From BRH-c25 sp035627615 (GTDB lineage Bacteria > Bacillota > Clostridia > Lutisporales > Lutisporaceae): a stretch of 64,000 bases of DNA. The position numbers and the translations under genes were made by a program. Each line of letters opens with the position of its first letter. Positions within the stretch are counted from its first letter, which is position 1. Shown in pieces: positions 44,711 through 53,915 of the stretch. A model generated the notes under the pieces. It saw only the letters and a program-made list of their open reading frames with translations, did no database searches and was not told the origin of the DNA. The stretch covers positions 62,001-126,000 of the forward strand of contig DASPLL010000017.1 of the NCBI GenBank assembly GCA_035627615.1. Reading direction: 5' to 3'.

Positions 44711-44901
44711 GTATGCTGATACTTACATTTATTGTTATAGTAATCGAATTAATACCAATGGTAAAAAAGAAGCAGGGCAAGGAGGCTGCAGTCCTCCTTA
44801 TACTGGGTGCCATTACCCTGGCATACGGCTATTATTACAACACTCATTGGAATACTGCCAGCCTGGTAAAAATCTATTTTGAAATATTCAATATAGAATA
44901 A
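44707..44901 (+). CDS. Small two-TM protein of the germinant receptor operon (D-subunit-like)
   Basis: 64 residues, ATG 44707 overlapping the gerC stop by 4 bp, hence translationally coupled. Two hydrophobic helices (ILTFIVIVIELIPMV and AVLLILGAITLAYGYYY) are separated by KKKQGKEA. Size, topology and place match the small D subunits described for some Bacillus germinant receptors, which modulate receptor function. Sequence homology cannot be judged by eye, so the name rests on context. Confidence 0.75.
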   Translation: MSMLILTFIVIVIELIPMVKKKQGKEAAVLLILGAITLAYGYYYNTHWNTASLVKIYFEIFNIE

Positions 44902-44913
44902 GGAGATCAATTT

Positions 44914-46032
44914 ATGAAAACCGGTAAAGATAAAATATCCGTACGGCAATTGCTTTTTGTGTTCACAATAATTGTATCCTCCCCTTCCACCAGGTTTCTT
45001 CCCAAGTACGCAGCGGCACAGGCTGCCCAGGCGGGCTGGGTATCTCCGGCTGTGAGCACTGTACTTTTTATTCCGCTTATATTGATAATTGACTCCTTAT
45101 TGAAGAAATATGAAGGTCAAAGCATGTCCGGAATAATAACAAGTATTATGGGGAAATACTTGGGAAAGCTTGTGCTGGTGATATACCTGCTGTGGGGAGT
45201 CTGGCTCTCGGCAATGTATACACGTTATTATGTAGATCGGCTTACAAGCTCTATTTATCCCAATATCAGTAATAATGTGCTGATAATATTAACCTTAATA
45301 CCAATAGCATACATGCTACGCTCCGGTTTTACGGTAATTGCAAGAATGAGTGAAATCCTGCTGCCTTTTATCGGTACAATGCTGGTGATGCTGTCAATCT
45401 TTTTGCTTGGCAGGATCAGGACTGATAATGTATTACCGATATATTTCAATGATATAATGCCAATAGTAAAAGCGAGCTTTGGATCATCTTCAGTATTAGC
45501 ATACTTATTTCTTTTATTCTTTTTAAGCGATAAGGTTGTGAACTTGAAAAGCTTTAAAAAATTCGGGTATATCACCACCTATGTGAATATATCCAGTATG
45601 ATCCTGGTAATCTTCATTACAATCGGAGTACTCGGCAGCTCAGTTGCCCAAAGGTCTCCAATGCCTGTATTGTCTACAGTTAAGCAAGTCTCCCTGATGG
45701 ATACGATAGAGAACATAGAGGCAATAATAATAGCAATATGGATTTTTGCAGACTTCACCCTGATTTCCACTTTGTTTGTTGTAACACTTAATCTGATAAA
45801 GTCAATATTCAAGCTGTCCGATACAAAGCCTCTGATAAATATATATGCTATCTTGATATATTTTCTCTCTTTGGGAATCTGCTCAAACAAATTTGAGCTT
45901 GAAGAATCCGCCAACAAGCTCCTTGTACCTCTAAATATTGTCCTGGGCTACGGTTTCCCGATTATTTTGTTTGTTTTATCCAAACTGAAAAAAGGAAGTA
46001 AAAGCAGTACAAAACAAACTAGCCCTTCCTAA
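44914..46032 (+). CDS. Spore germination permease GerB family (B subunit)
   Basis: 372 residues with about ten membrane helices; ATG 44914 follows AAGGAGATC. It belongs to the GerB/APC-type fold: KISVRQLLFVFTIIVSSPSTRFLPKYAAAQ at the N-terminus, GVWLSAMYTRYYVDRL, and ARMSEILLPFIGT. In known receptors the B subunit binds the germinant; the ligand here is unknown. It closes the A-C-D-B operon. Confidence 0.92.
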   Translation: MKTGKDKISVRQLLFVFTIIVSSPSTRFLPKYAAAQAAQAGWVSPAVSTVLFIPLILIIDSLLKKYEGQSMSGIITSIMGKYLGKLVLVIYLLWGVWLSAMYTRYYVDRLTSSIYPNISNNVLIILTLIPIAYMLRSGFTVIARMSEILLPFIGTMLVMLSIFLLGRIRTDNVLPIYFNDIMPIVKASFGSSSVLAYLFLLFFLSDKVVNLKSFKKFGYITTYVNISSMILVIFITIGVLGSSVAQRSPMPVLSTVKQVSLMDTIENIEAIIIAIWIFADFTLISTLFVVTLNLIKSIFKLSDTKPLINIYAILIYFLSLGICSNKFELEESANKLLVPLNIVLGYGFPIILFVLSKLKKGSKSSTKQTSPS

Positions 46033-46056
46033 TAGTGCGAGAAGGGTTAGTTTGTT
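46013..46056. terminator. Hairpin between gerB and the convergent coat gene
   Basis: A 16-bp stem (AACAAACTAGCCCTTC with GAAGGGTTAGTTTGTT, one G-T pair) overlaps the end of gerB. On the minus strand TTTTGT follows, suiting the coat gene; no plus-strand T-run is evident. Confidence 0.7.
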
Positions 46057-46074
46057 AATAGGCATTAATAAGTC

Positions 46075-46548
46075 TTATTGGGGATTATACAAGCCCATGC
46101 TTTCCATATAGTTGAAAACGCTTTCCCCATGCTGCTGCTCTTCCTTCTGTATATGGTTCAAGGTCTGCCGGATGTTTGCATCCCTGAATTCGAATATTGC
46201 AGTATCATATGCCCCGGAAACATATTTTTCAGTCATAAGTATGTCATTGCAAAGGTCTCCATCACTTTTGCTTCCGCTTCCTGTCCTCACTGGCTTCTGT
46301 CCCTGTGTGCCCTGACCTTGTGAGCTCTGTTGCTGCTGGTTCTGGTTCATGTTAGGCACCTGTCCGTTCAACATCTGGTTAATGGTATCCAGGTGCTGCT
46401 GTTCATGCTGCGCATGAGAATTGAACAGTTGCTTCAATTGCGGGTCCTGAGCTTTGTTAGCATACTCATTGTACTTTTTTATGCATACTTCCTCATGGGT
46501 CTTCTGATCCTGCAAAAGCCCCTTTTCCCTCTGTGTCAAGTTGTTCAT
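46075..46548 (-). CDS. Spore coat protein, CotF / ferritin-like family
   Basis: 157 residues from ATG 46548, which has a textbook AGGAGGTGATTTA; the longer frame to 46671 is not needed. Helical ferritin-like fold: KGLLQDQKTHEEVCIKKYNEYANKA, HAQHEQQHLDTIN, a Gln/Ser/Gly-rich middle, then NDILMTEKYVSGAYDTAIFEF and HIQKEEQQHGESVF. This arrangement is typical of CotF-like spore coat proteins. It lies convergent to the germination operon. Confidence 0.85.
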   Translation of the reverse strand: MNNLTQREKGLLQDQKTHEEVCIKKYNEYANKAQDPQLKQLFNSHAQHEQQHLDTINQMLNGQVPNMNQNQQQQSSQGQGTQGQKPVRTGSGSKSDGDLCNDILMTEKYVSGAYDTAIFEFRDANIRQTLNHIQKEEQQHGESVFNYMESMGLYNPQ

Positions 46549-46714
46549 TAAATCACCTCCTGACTTTGCTTTAGCAAAGCATTCATCAATTTGTCCATTC
46601 GGCGGTGCAATACACCACCACTGAAAGGCAATAATATTGCCTTGAAGGGACACATATTTAGTATTTTTCATTATGAATAAAATATACTGTAAGCGAGTGA
46701 CTTAATTGTAGCAC

Positions 46715-47335
46715 TTAATATGAAATCCACGCCCGTATGATTACCGCAGCTCCATTGCTTCTGAAGCTTGTTCCCATATCTGAAAGCACACAGGATTTCT
46801 GACGGTTTACAAGCAAAAGGTCCCCTTCGCGCAAATCATATGCTTCATCTTTATTTATTGACATAATTACACTGCCGGATGCACAATAAAACGCATCGGT
46901 TATATTTATAATATCATTATCCGGCTGATTAGCCGCCGGTCCGACATTACTCTCCCCTTCTGCAAATACTGCTTCCAATCCTCCTTTGCAGCCTTGTCCC
47001 AGCATCAGGTTGAAGTCCGTTGCGCGCCCGATGCTTTTTGTTGTCCAGCCGCCGCTGAAGCTGTCCTGTTCAAAGGGTCTGAGCAAAATGCTGTGGTGTC
47101 CTTCATGCAGAAGCTTCATTTCTCCGTCAATTATCATTATATGTCTCCATATCTCCGGCAGGCTTGTAAAGGTTGATTCTTCAATATCAACATGGGCAGA
47201 GCTTAATCTCCATTTGAAATTACGTGCTTTGTATTCGGAGTTCTTTGGATAAATAGCCAGCTGTGTGGTTGTACCTCCTGACCAGGCGCTTGTGCTTTGC
47301 TCATCCCTGCGGATCATTTCAACTGAATAGGACAT
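46715..47335 (-). CDS. HutD/Ves family cupin
   Basis: 206 residues from ATG 47335 behind AAAGGAGAGTAAT. The HutD/Ves fold is indicated by SAWSGGTTTQLAIYP, FKWRLSSAHVDIEESTFTSLP, HHSILLRPFEQDSFSGGW and GRATDFNLMLG. The family is a double-stranded beta-helix of uncertain function, once linked to histidine utilisation; no hut genes are near. The gene starts only about 60 bp from the left end of the foldback element. Confidence 0.85.
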   Translation of the reverse strand: MSYSVEMIRRDEQSTSAWSGGTTTQLAIYPKNSEYKARNFKWRLSSAHVDIEESTFTSLPEIWRHIMIIDGEMKLLHEGHHSILLRPFEQDSFSGGWTTKSIGRATDFNLMLGQGCKGGLEAVFAEGESNVGPAANQPDNDIINITDAFYCASGSVIMSINKDEAYDLREGDLLLVNRQKSCVLSDMGTSFRSNGAAVIIRAWISY

Positions 47336-47396
47336 TTTATTACTCTCCTTTGGTAACGTTTTTTGCATACACCTATAGATGTATTGTATACCAACC

Positions 47397-47755
47397 GAAC
47401 AAATAACAAAAGCCTCCCTTTGGAGGTTCACACTCCTAACAAACCCTACTCAAGTAGAACTATAATTCAAAGGAGCATTGACCTTGTATATCAGCGAACA
47501 CTTATAAGCCTTTGGGTAACAGAATTGAGCGAAGATGCACAGGAAAGTCCGTAAGATTTACGTGATGTAAATCTAGCGCATACCAACAGGAGGTTGGGTT
47601 TATGCGCGTTAGGACTTTCCTGAGCATCGAGTTCTAATTCTGTCCAAAGGCTTATGTATGTGAGTCGATATACAAGGCTATGCTCCTTTTATATTGTGCT
47701 CTTTTGGGTTTGTCATTAAGCGTAACCTCCTACTAGAGGCCTTTGTTATTTGTTC
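47397..47755. repeat. 359-bp foldback element / structured-RNA candidate
   Basis: GAACAAATAACAAA at 47397 is mirrored exactly by TTTGTTATTTGTTC ending at 47755. Pairing continues inward through several blocks: GCCTC, GGAGGTT, CAAACCC, AAAGGAGCAT, CCTTGTATATC, TAAGCCTTTGG, ACAGAATT, and finally AGGAAAGTCC (47541) with GGACTTTCCT (47612). The tip carries two perfect hairpins: AGATTTAC-GTGAT-GTAAATCT (47554-47574) and GCGCATA-CCAAC-AGGAG-GTTGG-GTT-TATGCGC (47576-47607). No open frame is conserved inside. The right end covers the last codons of the ferritin-like gene. Confidence 0.8.
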
Positions 47756-48165
47756 TTTGTAAAAAGGTAGTTCAGGTGTGCTGCATGCTCATTCTCGTCT
47801 GTGAAGGCCTCAAGGAATATCTCCCTGACCAGCGGGTTATTGCTGGACAAAAATATGTCCCTGTAGAACTCATAAGCCTCCAGTTCATCAAGTATCGCTT
47901 GCTCTATGCCTTCAAGGTAGTTTTCGAAGTCCGGTGATTTTACTTTCGAAAGCTCCGGCTCTTTTCCTGTGATCATCTCGAAAAGCATTCTGAACTTTGA
48001 AAGGTGCTTCGTCTCGTCCTCATAAAAATGCTCGATTATATCAGCTTCTTTTTCATTCGGCGCCATGTCGATAAGCTTTTTATAGTATTTTCTGGCTTCA
48101 GCTTCCCCTCTCATTGCCTTCAGAAGCTGTGCAGGCGTTACATTATAGGCTATAAAACCATACAT
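47746..48165 (-). CDS. Ferritin-like (rubrerythrin-type) protein
   Basis: 139 residues; ATG 48165 behind GGAAGTG. A four-helix ferritin-like pattern with paired Glu/His: GEAEARKYYKKLI, FYEDETKHLSKF, DELEAYEFYRDIF, FTDENEHAAHLNYLF. The E-x-x-H motifs suggest a di-iron site. No rubredoxin domain is present. Its final codons lie inside the foldback element. Role may be oxidative protection or a spore-related function; unproven. Confidence 0.8.
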   Translation of the reverse strand: MYGFIAYNVTPAQLLKAMRGEAEARKYYKKLIDMAPNEKEADIIEHFYEDETKHLSKFRMLFEMITGKEPELSKVKSPDFENYLEGIEQAILDELEAYEFYRDIFLSSNNPLVREIFLEAFTDENEHAAHLNYLFTKNK

Positions 48166-48201
48166 ACTAACACTTCCTTATAAGGTATAATACAATACAG
48201 T

Positions 48202-51200
48202 TTATGCCCCATCCTCTGAAACTGTTACAATTACTGTATATTCTACCGGTGTATCATCATAAGCTGTTATGGTATATACCACCGGTTTTTCAGGGTCGCT
48301 GAAATCATTTGCCGTAATTCCGCTGACCTGTGGAACGCCTCCTGCAGTAATTGATTTGCCTGCGTACGTAAAAGCGGCTATAAGGCTTCCGGTATTTGTA
48401 CCTTTGGGAACGGTCAGCTTAATGGTGCGGTTGACTTCGTCTATTAAGCCATCTACAGCGACGCCGCCGGCTATAAGCCTGAACCCTGTCATTCTCTTCT
48501 CGTCGGCCGCCGCAGCGGATACCGTTACAGTATACTCCTGCACCGAGTCATCCGGGGCTATGACTTTGTAGCTCACAGGATTTCTGAAATTGTTCATTGT
48601 TTCTCCGCTCTTTTGTTCAGTATCTCCAACCAGGACTTTACATCCATCCGAGGTCTTGAATACTGCCGTAAGCCCATTTAATTCAGTGCCATAAGGTACT
48701 TTTACGCTGATACTTTTTGCAGCTTCATCAATCACTCCTGCAGTTCCGGGAACAGCAAAGCCGAATTCCTTCATAAGCTTTTCACTGCTTGGAGCTGCTG
48801 TAACTATTACATCGTAGTTCCGTGTAGAACCATGTTGAGCAGTAACAGTGTAAGTGACCTTACCGGTAAAGTCCCTCTCTGCTCCGGAGTCCGGATCAAC
48901 CTTTGCATTCTCGGATATGGTTATTATCGGAACCAGTTTTTTTACATCAGTGCCGTAAGGTACCTTTATACTTACAGTGTTTTCATTTCCTCCGGTTATT
49001 GTTGTTTCATGAGCGTTTACGCCCTCAAACCTGAAGGCTTTTATGAAGTTTTCCGGACTCAGATGTACAATTGCATTTACTGTATAGTTCTGTACCGATC
49101 CGTCTTTTGCCGTGACCTTATAAATTACCGGTTGTGAAAAGTCTTTTACCTCTCCCGACTCCGGAGCCACAGTTGTTCCTTCGGAGGTCTCAATAGCAGG
49201 CTTCAGATTCTTTATATCGGCTCCAACCGGAAGCTGCAGTGTTATCACATGATTCTCATGATCAATCATACCTTCCACATCAGGCCCTGGTTCTTCAAGG
49301 ACAAAGCTTTTGATTTTCTTCTCAAGCTCACTGTCCAGAACCTTGACTATGACTCTGTAATATGTCTTTGAACCGTCTTCTGCCACTACAGCATAATTGA
49401 CCTCTTTAGAAAAATTATTTTTTGTTTCCCCGCTTACCTGGGTCGCCGATTCTACTTTGACGGCGGCACCCTCCGAACAGCTGAAACTGGCAGCTAAATT
49501 GTCCACTTTTGTTCCATAAGGCACTGAGACTCTTATTGTATTATTCTTTTCATCTACGCTTCCCACTGCATCGGGATTGAGATTCCTGAAGCTGAAGCTT
49601 GTGATTTCATTTGAGGAGGATGCCATAGGCATCCCCTCAATCTCCAGTCTGGTCCCGTATATTATTATATCATCCGCTTCACGTATCACATAGATATAAA
49701 TATATTCGCCATTTCGCAGTCTTTCGGTGGAGTCTATGACAAAATCCCCATGAGCCTCATGAACATCAAGCCTTTCACCGTCGGCCCGGTATACTGCCAC
49801 ATCGTATTGATCCACATCCATATCGTCAAAGGTAATTTCCCTTTCAGGGAGCTCCAGTTCAATGTCTCCGCTCTGCACGCCTCCATAGAATCTGTATTCC
49901 AGTCCGTCTACGGTAATTCTGTATCTTACGTCTCTCAGAAGCGGTTTCTTTGAGGTTACCCTGTGCACATTGTCATAAATACGGGCCATGCTGTCTATAA
50001 GGTTCCCCCCAAGGGCATCCCCGTCGGCGTCCAGCTCATACAGGGAAGAAACCTTGTAAATCTTGCTGCTCTTGGTTACCTTGAAGGAATTTTCCCCCAG
50101 GAACTCCACACCCTGTATATACTCGCTGCTCATTATATTCGACCCTTCAAAATCTATCTCGACGTCGTCGGTATCAAGCCTGTTTCCTGCAATATCTGCA
50201 GCGGCGGTCACAGGTACCAGGGTATAGACATATTCCCGGGTCATCTCATCCTCGGTGAATATATTCACACGGGTTTTATCATTTGAATCAACCTCTATCC
50301 TTGATATATCAATTGTTTTAGTCCTATCGTCATCATCTTCGTAGGTTATTTTGTAGGTTCCTGGCTTATCTTCGCTTATTTCCTCGCTGAATACTACCTG
50401 CACCTTCGTCCGTGTAACGGCCTCGGCATATTCTATATACGGCTCCTCATCATCCTCCATATAGGATTCCAGTATTGTAGCGCTGGAATCACCTTCATGG
50501 TCGTCTTCCTCGTCATATACGCCCTTGCCGGCGTAATCCGCTGTCATGGAGGTGAAATTGAACTCATATTCTTTATCTGCCGGTATCTCCTTCGAAGCAA
50601 TATAATCGATAATACTGTACGCCTCGTTATGATCTTCATCCTCCGGATTGAGCTCAGCCCTCCAGCTCAGACTTACGCCGGAGGGATTGTCGATTCCGGA
50701 CACCCCGTCGCCTATCGGCAGCACCGGCTCCGTGAAAATCACCCTGAAGGTTTTCACGTCTATCTGTTCCCAATCCTCCACCTCAGGAGGGTCGTTCTCC
50801 ACATCGGTTCCTTCAAACTCCAAATCATCCTCAAAGACATATGCATTGTTTCTCAGATCCCTTACTCCTGTCAGGCCGGTTACTTCATATTCCTTATCCT
50901 CCATTTTTTTAGAGGCCTTGAAAACTACCGTAGTCCCGTCTTCCAGGACACTGCCCGCCTGGTTGAAAGTAATTCCCGGTACAGTCAGCTTTGCGCTCCC
51001 GGCGACGACCTCTTCGTCAAACTGTACCCACAGCTCCTCTTCGTTCACTGCGTCTATATATTCCACTTCCGGGCCGTCGGTATCATCCATGTTTCCATTG
51101 TATACAACGCTTACATTTATACCGGACAGGGAATTCCCCGATATATCGCTGATATTGCTCATATATATGGTATGGTCCTTATCTGAAGACAGGGAGCTAA

Positions 51201-53247
51201 CAGTCAGCCTTACAGTCTTTCCGTCCTCCTGCAGCCTGGCTTTTGTGACAAGCGCCAGCCCGTCTATCCTGTAATTGGCAATGTTCTCGGCGGAATCTTC
51301 ATCCAGCAGGTTGTCAAATTTTATATCAATATTTTTACTGTCGATGCATTCCACAAAGGTGACATAAGGAGGAGTATTATCTTCCGCCGCCCCCTTGAAT
51401 CTATATTTCTTGTAGCCTGAACTTGAGGACTCCTTAAGCTCGTTTCCGAACTCATCTTCTATCCCCTTTATTATCAGGGTGTAAGTTTCAGACTTTTCCA
51501 TCCCGCTTGTTACTATGTGCACTGTTCTCCCATTCTCCGAATATAGGTCTGAGTTATCCTTTATCTTTATTTCCTCAATGTCTAAAGCCTCATCTATTTC
51601 ATAATTGTCCGGGTCGCAGGCGGAGTCGACATTTAGCGCATTGGAGTCTTTAAACACTATCTCTATGATGTCCCCTGCAATCGCCTTTGGACTGCGGTCC
51701 ACAACCGGACTTGTCTTATCGGCCGATTTCCCTCTGAAGTCCTTCTTTATCGCCTTTGTTATCCTGTTTTCCGAAACCAAATCATCAGTGATATTCTCTA
51801 TCACCAGTGTATATGACCTGCCTGCAGTCTGACTCTCAGTTACCAGCTCTACAGAATCCCACAGCTCATCATCATCTGTGTCCTTAGCCTTTGCGGATAC
51901 TACCTCCAGACCTCCACTGCCGGAGGTAATGCTGTAATTGTCTTCATCCTCTGCGGTGGCTTTGTTGAGTCCGTTGCTGTCGGAAAACTCCAGCAGAAGT
52001 TTTGTGTTGTTCAGGACTGTAAGCTTGTTGAGCTTCGGAGGATTTGAATCCTTTCTGCCTGTGAACCGTTTTGTAATCAGTTTTGCTGCCACGCCGTCCC
52101 CATTCTTTATGTTTTGGATTTTCAGCTCATAAGAGCGTCCTGTCTGAATCCCGACCGTTGAAAGCCTTACCTTGGTATTGGTGCCGTCCAGCTCCGCTGT
52201 CCTTACCTCTGCGCCTGCAATGGAATAGGTATCGGTATCCTGAGCCGTCTCATTATCCAGTACCCTATCGAAGCTCAGTTCAATAAGCCCGGTATCCTTG
52301 CACTCCACTGCAATGAGCCTGGGAGCCTGGCTGTCTTTTTTCAGGCCTTTGAAGCTGTAGCTCCTGTCATTGAAGATAAGCGTATAGGAAGAGCCTTCAT
52401 TCATTGCCGAGGTATGGAGTATTACGGAGCTTTCGTTCTTTGCACTTACATCCTTGACGTCCAGGCTCCTTATGTCATAGAGGTCCTCGTCAGCAGCATC
52501 AGAGCTGTCTACTGCCTCTCCGAACACCACCTCCACCTTGCTGTTAGAAATGGCTTTTACTTCCTTGACCTCTGCTTCCAATCCTTCCGAAAACAGGCCT
52601 GCTGCTACCGCATCATCCTCATCCACTTCTCCCTTATCCACCAGGTATTCTATCAGCTTCTTACCTGAGTTCTTCATTTTAGTCTCCAGTGCCTCCACTG
52701 TAGCTATTGCAAGGCTGTTTACTGTAAAGCTCTTTACACCTGCTACCTTATCCAGGCCTTTATCCGCAGCAAAGTCAAGCACCGAACTCCAGGCGAAATC
52801 ACCTTCCCCATCAATTTTCTGCTTGTAGCCCAGGCTTTCCAGAAGTACTTTATAATATGCCTTTGAATCAATCGGGTTATAGGGGAGAAAATTGGTTCCG
52901 TCACCAATCCAGCCAAGCTCAGGGTGATTCTTCAAATAGCTTAGTACGTTCCTTCCCTCTTTCCACGCAATAACGCCGGCATCCTTGAAATTATTCCTCC
53001 CGGTATAAGCCAAGGCATCCTGCTCCAGGCCCTTAAGCCTCAGAAACATTATTGCAGACTGCAGTCTGCTGGGGCGTGTTTCAAGATAATCACCGTCCAC
53101 AACCCCGGTTTCTCCCTTCAGTATTCCCAGGTCCCTGCACACACGGCCTTCATAGCTGATATTCCCGCCGGCAAAAAGCTGCACCGGCATTGCTGTGCTA
53201 AAGACAAGTGTGAGTATTGTCAGAGTAATGACAAATCTTCTGAACAT
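48202..53247 (-). CDS. Large secreted surface protein with Ig-like repeats (1,681 aa)
   Basis: ATG 53247 follows AAGGAGGTATGAACA. Residues 1-26 are a signal peptide. The next ~180 residues (CRDLGILKGE, FKDAGVIAWKEGRN, PYNPIDSKAYYKVLLESLGYK) look like divergent SLH-type segments. About nine SbsA/Big_5-like modules then follow to ~1200, each with an EVVFxE / ITYEDD-like strand and (S/T)YTLxI. The last ~465 residues hold five ~90-residue DUF5018-like modules with IxVPYGTxxxxL and (V/I)xYxVxAxDGS. It is very acidic. No enzymatic domain is seen; an S-layer or adhesion role is likely. Confidence 0.85.
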   Translation of the reverse strand: MFRRFVITLTILTLVFSTAMPVQLFAGGNISYEGRVCRDLGILKGETGVVDGDYLETRPSRLQSAIMFLRLKGLEQDALAYTGRNNFKDAGVIAWKEGRNVLSYLKNHPELGWIGDGTNFLPYNPIDSKAYYKVLLESLGYKQKIDGEGDFAWSSVLDFAADKGLDKVAGVKSFTVNSLAIATVEALETKMKNSGKKLIEYLVDKGEVDEDDAVAAGLFSEGLEAEVKEVKAISNSKVEVVFGEAVDSSDAADEDLYDIRSLDVKDVSAKNESSVILHTSAMNEGSSYTLIFNDRSYSFKGLKKDSQAPRLIAVECKDTGLIELSFDRVLDNETAQDTDTYSIAGAEVRTAELDGTNTKVRLSTVGIQTGRSYELKIQNIKNGDGVAAKLITKRFTGRKDSNPPKLNKLTVLNNTKLLLEFSDSNGLNKATAEDEDNYSITSGSGGLEVVSAKAKDTDDDELWDSVELVTESQTAGRSYTLVIENITDDLVSENRITKAIKKDFRGKSADKTSPVVDRSPKAIAGDIIEIVFKDSNALNVDSACDPDNYEIDEALDIEEIKIKDNSDLYSENGRTVHIVTSGMEKSETYTLIIKGIEDEFGNELKESSSSGYKKYRFKGAAEDNTPPYVTFVECIDSKNIDIKFDNLLDEDSAENIANYRIDGLALVTKARLQEDGKTVRLTVSSLSSDKDHTIYMSNISDISGNSLSGINVSVVYNGNMDDTDGPEVEYIDAVNEEELWVQFDEEVVAGSAKLTVPGITFNQAGSVLEDGTTVVFKASKKMEDKEYEVTGLTGVRDLRNNAYVFEDDLEFEGTDVENDPPEVEDWEQIDVKTFRVIFTEPVLPIGDGVSGIDNPSGVSLSWRAELNPEDEDHNEAYSIIDYIASKEIPADKEYEFNFTSMTADYAGKGVYDEEDDHEGDSSATILESYMEDDEEPYIEYAEAVTRTKVQVVFSEEISEDKPGTYKITYEDDDDRTKTIDISRIEVDSNDKTRVNIFTEDEMTREYVYTLVPVTAAADIAGNRLDTDDVEIDFEGSNIMSSEYIQGVEFLGENSFKVTKSSKIYKVSSLYELDADGDALGGNLIDSMARIYDNVHRVTSKKPLLRDVRYRITVDGLEYRFYGGVQSGDIELELPEREITFDDMDVDQYDVAVYRADGERLDVHEAHGDFVIDSTERLRNGEYIYIYVIREADDIIIYGTRLEIEGMPMASSSNEITSFSFRNLNPDAVGSVDEKNNTIRVSVPYGTKVDNLAASFSCSEGAAVKVESATQVSGETKNNFSKEVNYAVVAEDGSKTYYRVIVKVLDSELEKKIKSFVLEEPGPDVEGMIDHENHVITLQLPVGADIKNLKPAIETSEGTTVAPESGEVKDFSQPVIYKVTAKDGSVQNYTVNAIVHLSPENFIKAFRFEGVNAHETTITGGNENTVSIKVPYGTDVKKLVPIITISENAKVDPDSGAERDFTGKVTYTVTAQHGSTRNYDVIVTAAPSSEKLMKEFGFAVPGTAGVIDEAAKSISVKVPYGTELNGLTAVFKTSDGCKVLVGDTEQKSGETMNNFRNPVSYKVIAPDDSVQEYTVTVSAAAADEKRMTGFRLIAGGVAVDGLIDEVNRTIKLTVPKGTNTGSLIAAFTYAGKSITAGGVPQVSGITANDFSDPEKPVVYTITAYDDTPVEYTVIVTVSEDGA

Positions 53248-53333
53248 TGTTCATACCTCCTTGATATTTTTCTTGTTTCTCTTTCAATAATTAAATATGA
53301 CACTTCCTATGCATACTGTACTGTTTAGGCGAT

Positions 53334-53361
53334 TTGTAACATACTCTTAACTGCCTTGTAA
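53334..53361. promoter_or_regulatory. Three 11-bp-spaced hexamers, cluster 1
   Basis: TTGTAA at 53334, TCTTAA at 53345 and TTGTAA at 53356 on the plus strand (TTACAA/TTAAGA in the minus orientation) are spaced exactly 11 bp. The pattern resembles binding sites of OmpR/PhoB-class regulators such as PhoP. Confidence 0.6.
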
Positions 53362-53407
53362 TATTATGATACATATACCATTAATTGCCTGGAATAGTGC
53401 CAGCTTT

Positions 53408-53436
53408 ATTCTATAATACGTATTGTGGACTTTCAA
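53408..53436 (-). promoter_or_regulatory. Sigma-A-type promoter toward the large surface protein
   Basis: On the minus strand TTGAAA (complement of 53431-53436) and TAGAAT (complement of 53408-53413) are separated by exactly 17 bp. Transcription would start near 53400 and leave a leader of ~150 nt. The element lies between the two tandem-repeat clusters. Confidence 0.55.
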
Positions 53437-53449
53437 CAGATTTGGGAAT

Positions 53450-53497
53450 TTGTAACATATCCTTAAACGCTCTGTAATTTCTTTAACTGCTCTGTAA
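53450..53497. promoter_or_regulatory. Five direct hexamers, cluster 2
   Basis: TTGTAA 53450, CCTTAA 53461, CTGTAA 53472, CTTTAA 53481 and CTGTAA 53492; three are 11 bp apart, then the series shifts by 9 and resumes at 11. It precedes both divergent genes (53247 minus, 53586 plus) and suits an OmpR-type regulator. Confidence 0.6.
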
Positions 53498-53585
53498 TAT
53501 TACACTCGAAAAGTTTAGATTCGACTTTTCAGGTTATACTATCTTTATACTTGATGCACATATAATTTAACTGGAGGTGGAAAGG

Positions 53586-53915
53586 TTGCGACTAATTGCA
53601 AGATTCCCGGATCAAAGGCAGGTTGGCGCTTTGGTTGATTCATTGAAGAATGCCGGCTTTGACAGGAAGGACATGATAATAAGTGACCTTGCGGATACGC
53701 AGATATTTAACACTATTGAAGAGGCGGCAGAAGAGATTTCATTTATCAAGACCGAAAGAAACGGGCTTGGTGAGATAGAAGGCTTTGCAGGCGGAATCAA
53801 GGGACTTACGGGCGAAAGGGGCATTATAGTGGCAGTAAAGACTCCAAAGCATGATAGCACCATAGTGAGATCCATAATGGAACAATCCGGCGCGGTTGAA
53901 ATCATCCAGGATTAG
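53586..53915 (+). CDS. YflT-like general stress domain protein
   Basis: About 109 residues from TTG 53586, with GGAGG 8 nt upstream; the frame also allows a GTG at 53577 that overlaps that site. Strand-helix pattern LIARFPDQRQVGALVDSLKNAGFDRKDMI and a Gly-rich segment (GEIEGFAGGIKGLTGERG), ending IVAVKTPKH and SGAVEI. It resembles the fold of the heat-induced stress protein YflT/17M family, where two alpha/beta halves flank a glycine-rich loop. Assignment is tentative. Confidence 0.6.
   Translation: MRLIARFPDQRQVGALVDSLKNAGFDRKDMIISDLADTQIFNTIEEAAEEISFIKTERNGLGEIEGFAGGIKGLTGERGIIVAVKTPKHDSTIVRSIMEQSGAVEIIQD

Noticed and set aside
47363..47554. A short plus-strand frame entering the foldback element.
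   Set aside because: It covers inverted-repeat sequence, lacks a ribosome binding site and is not mirrored in the other arm.
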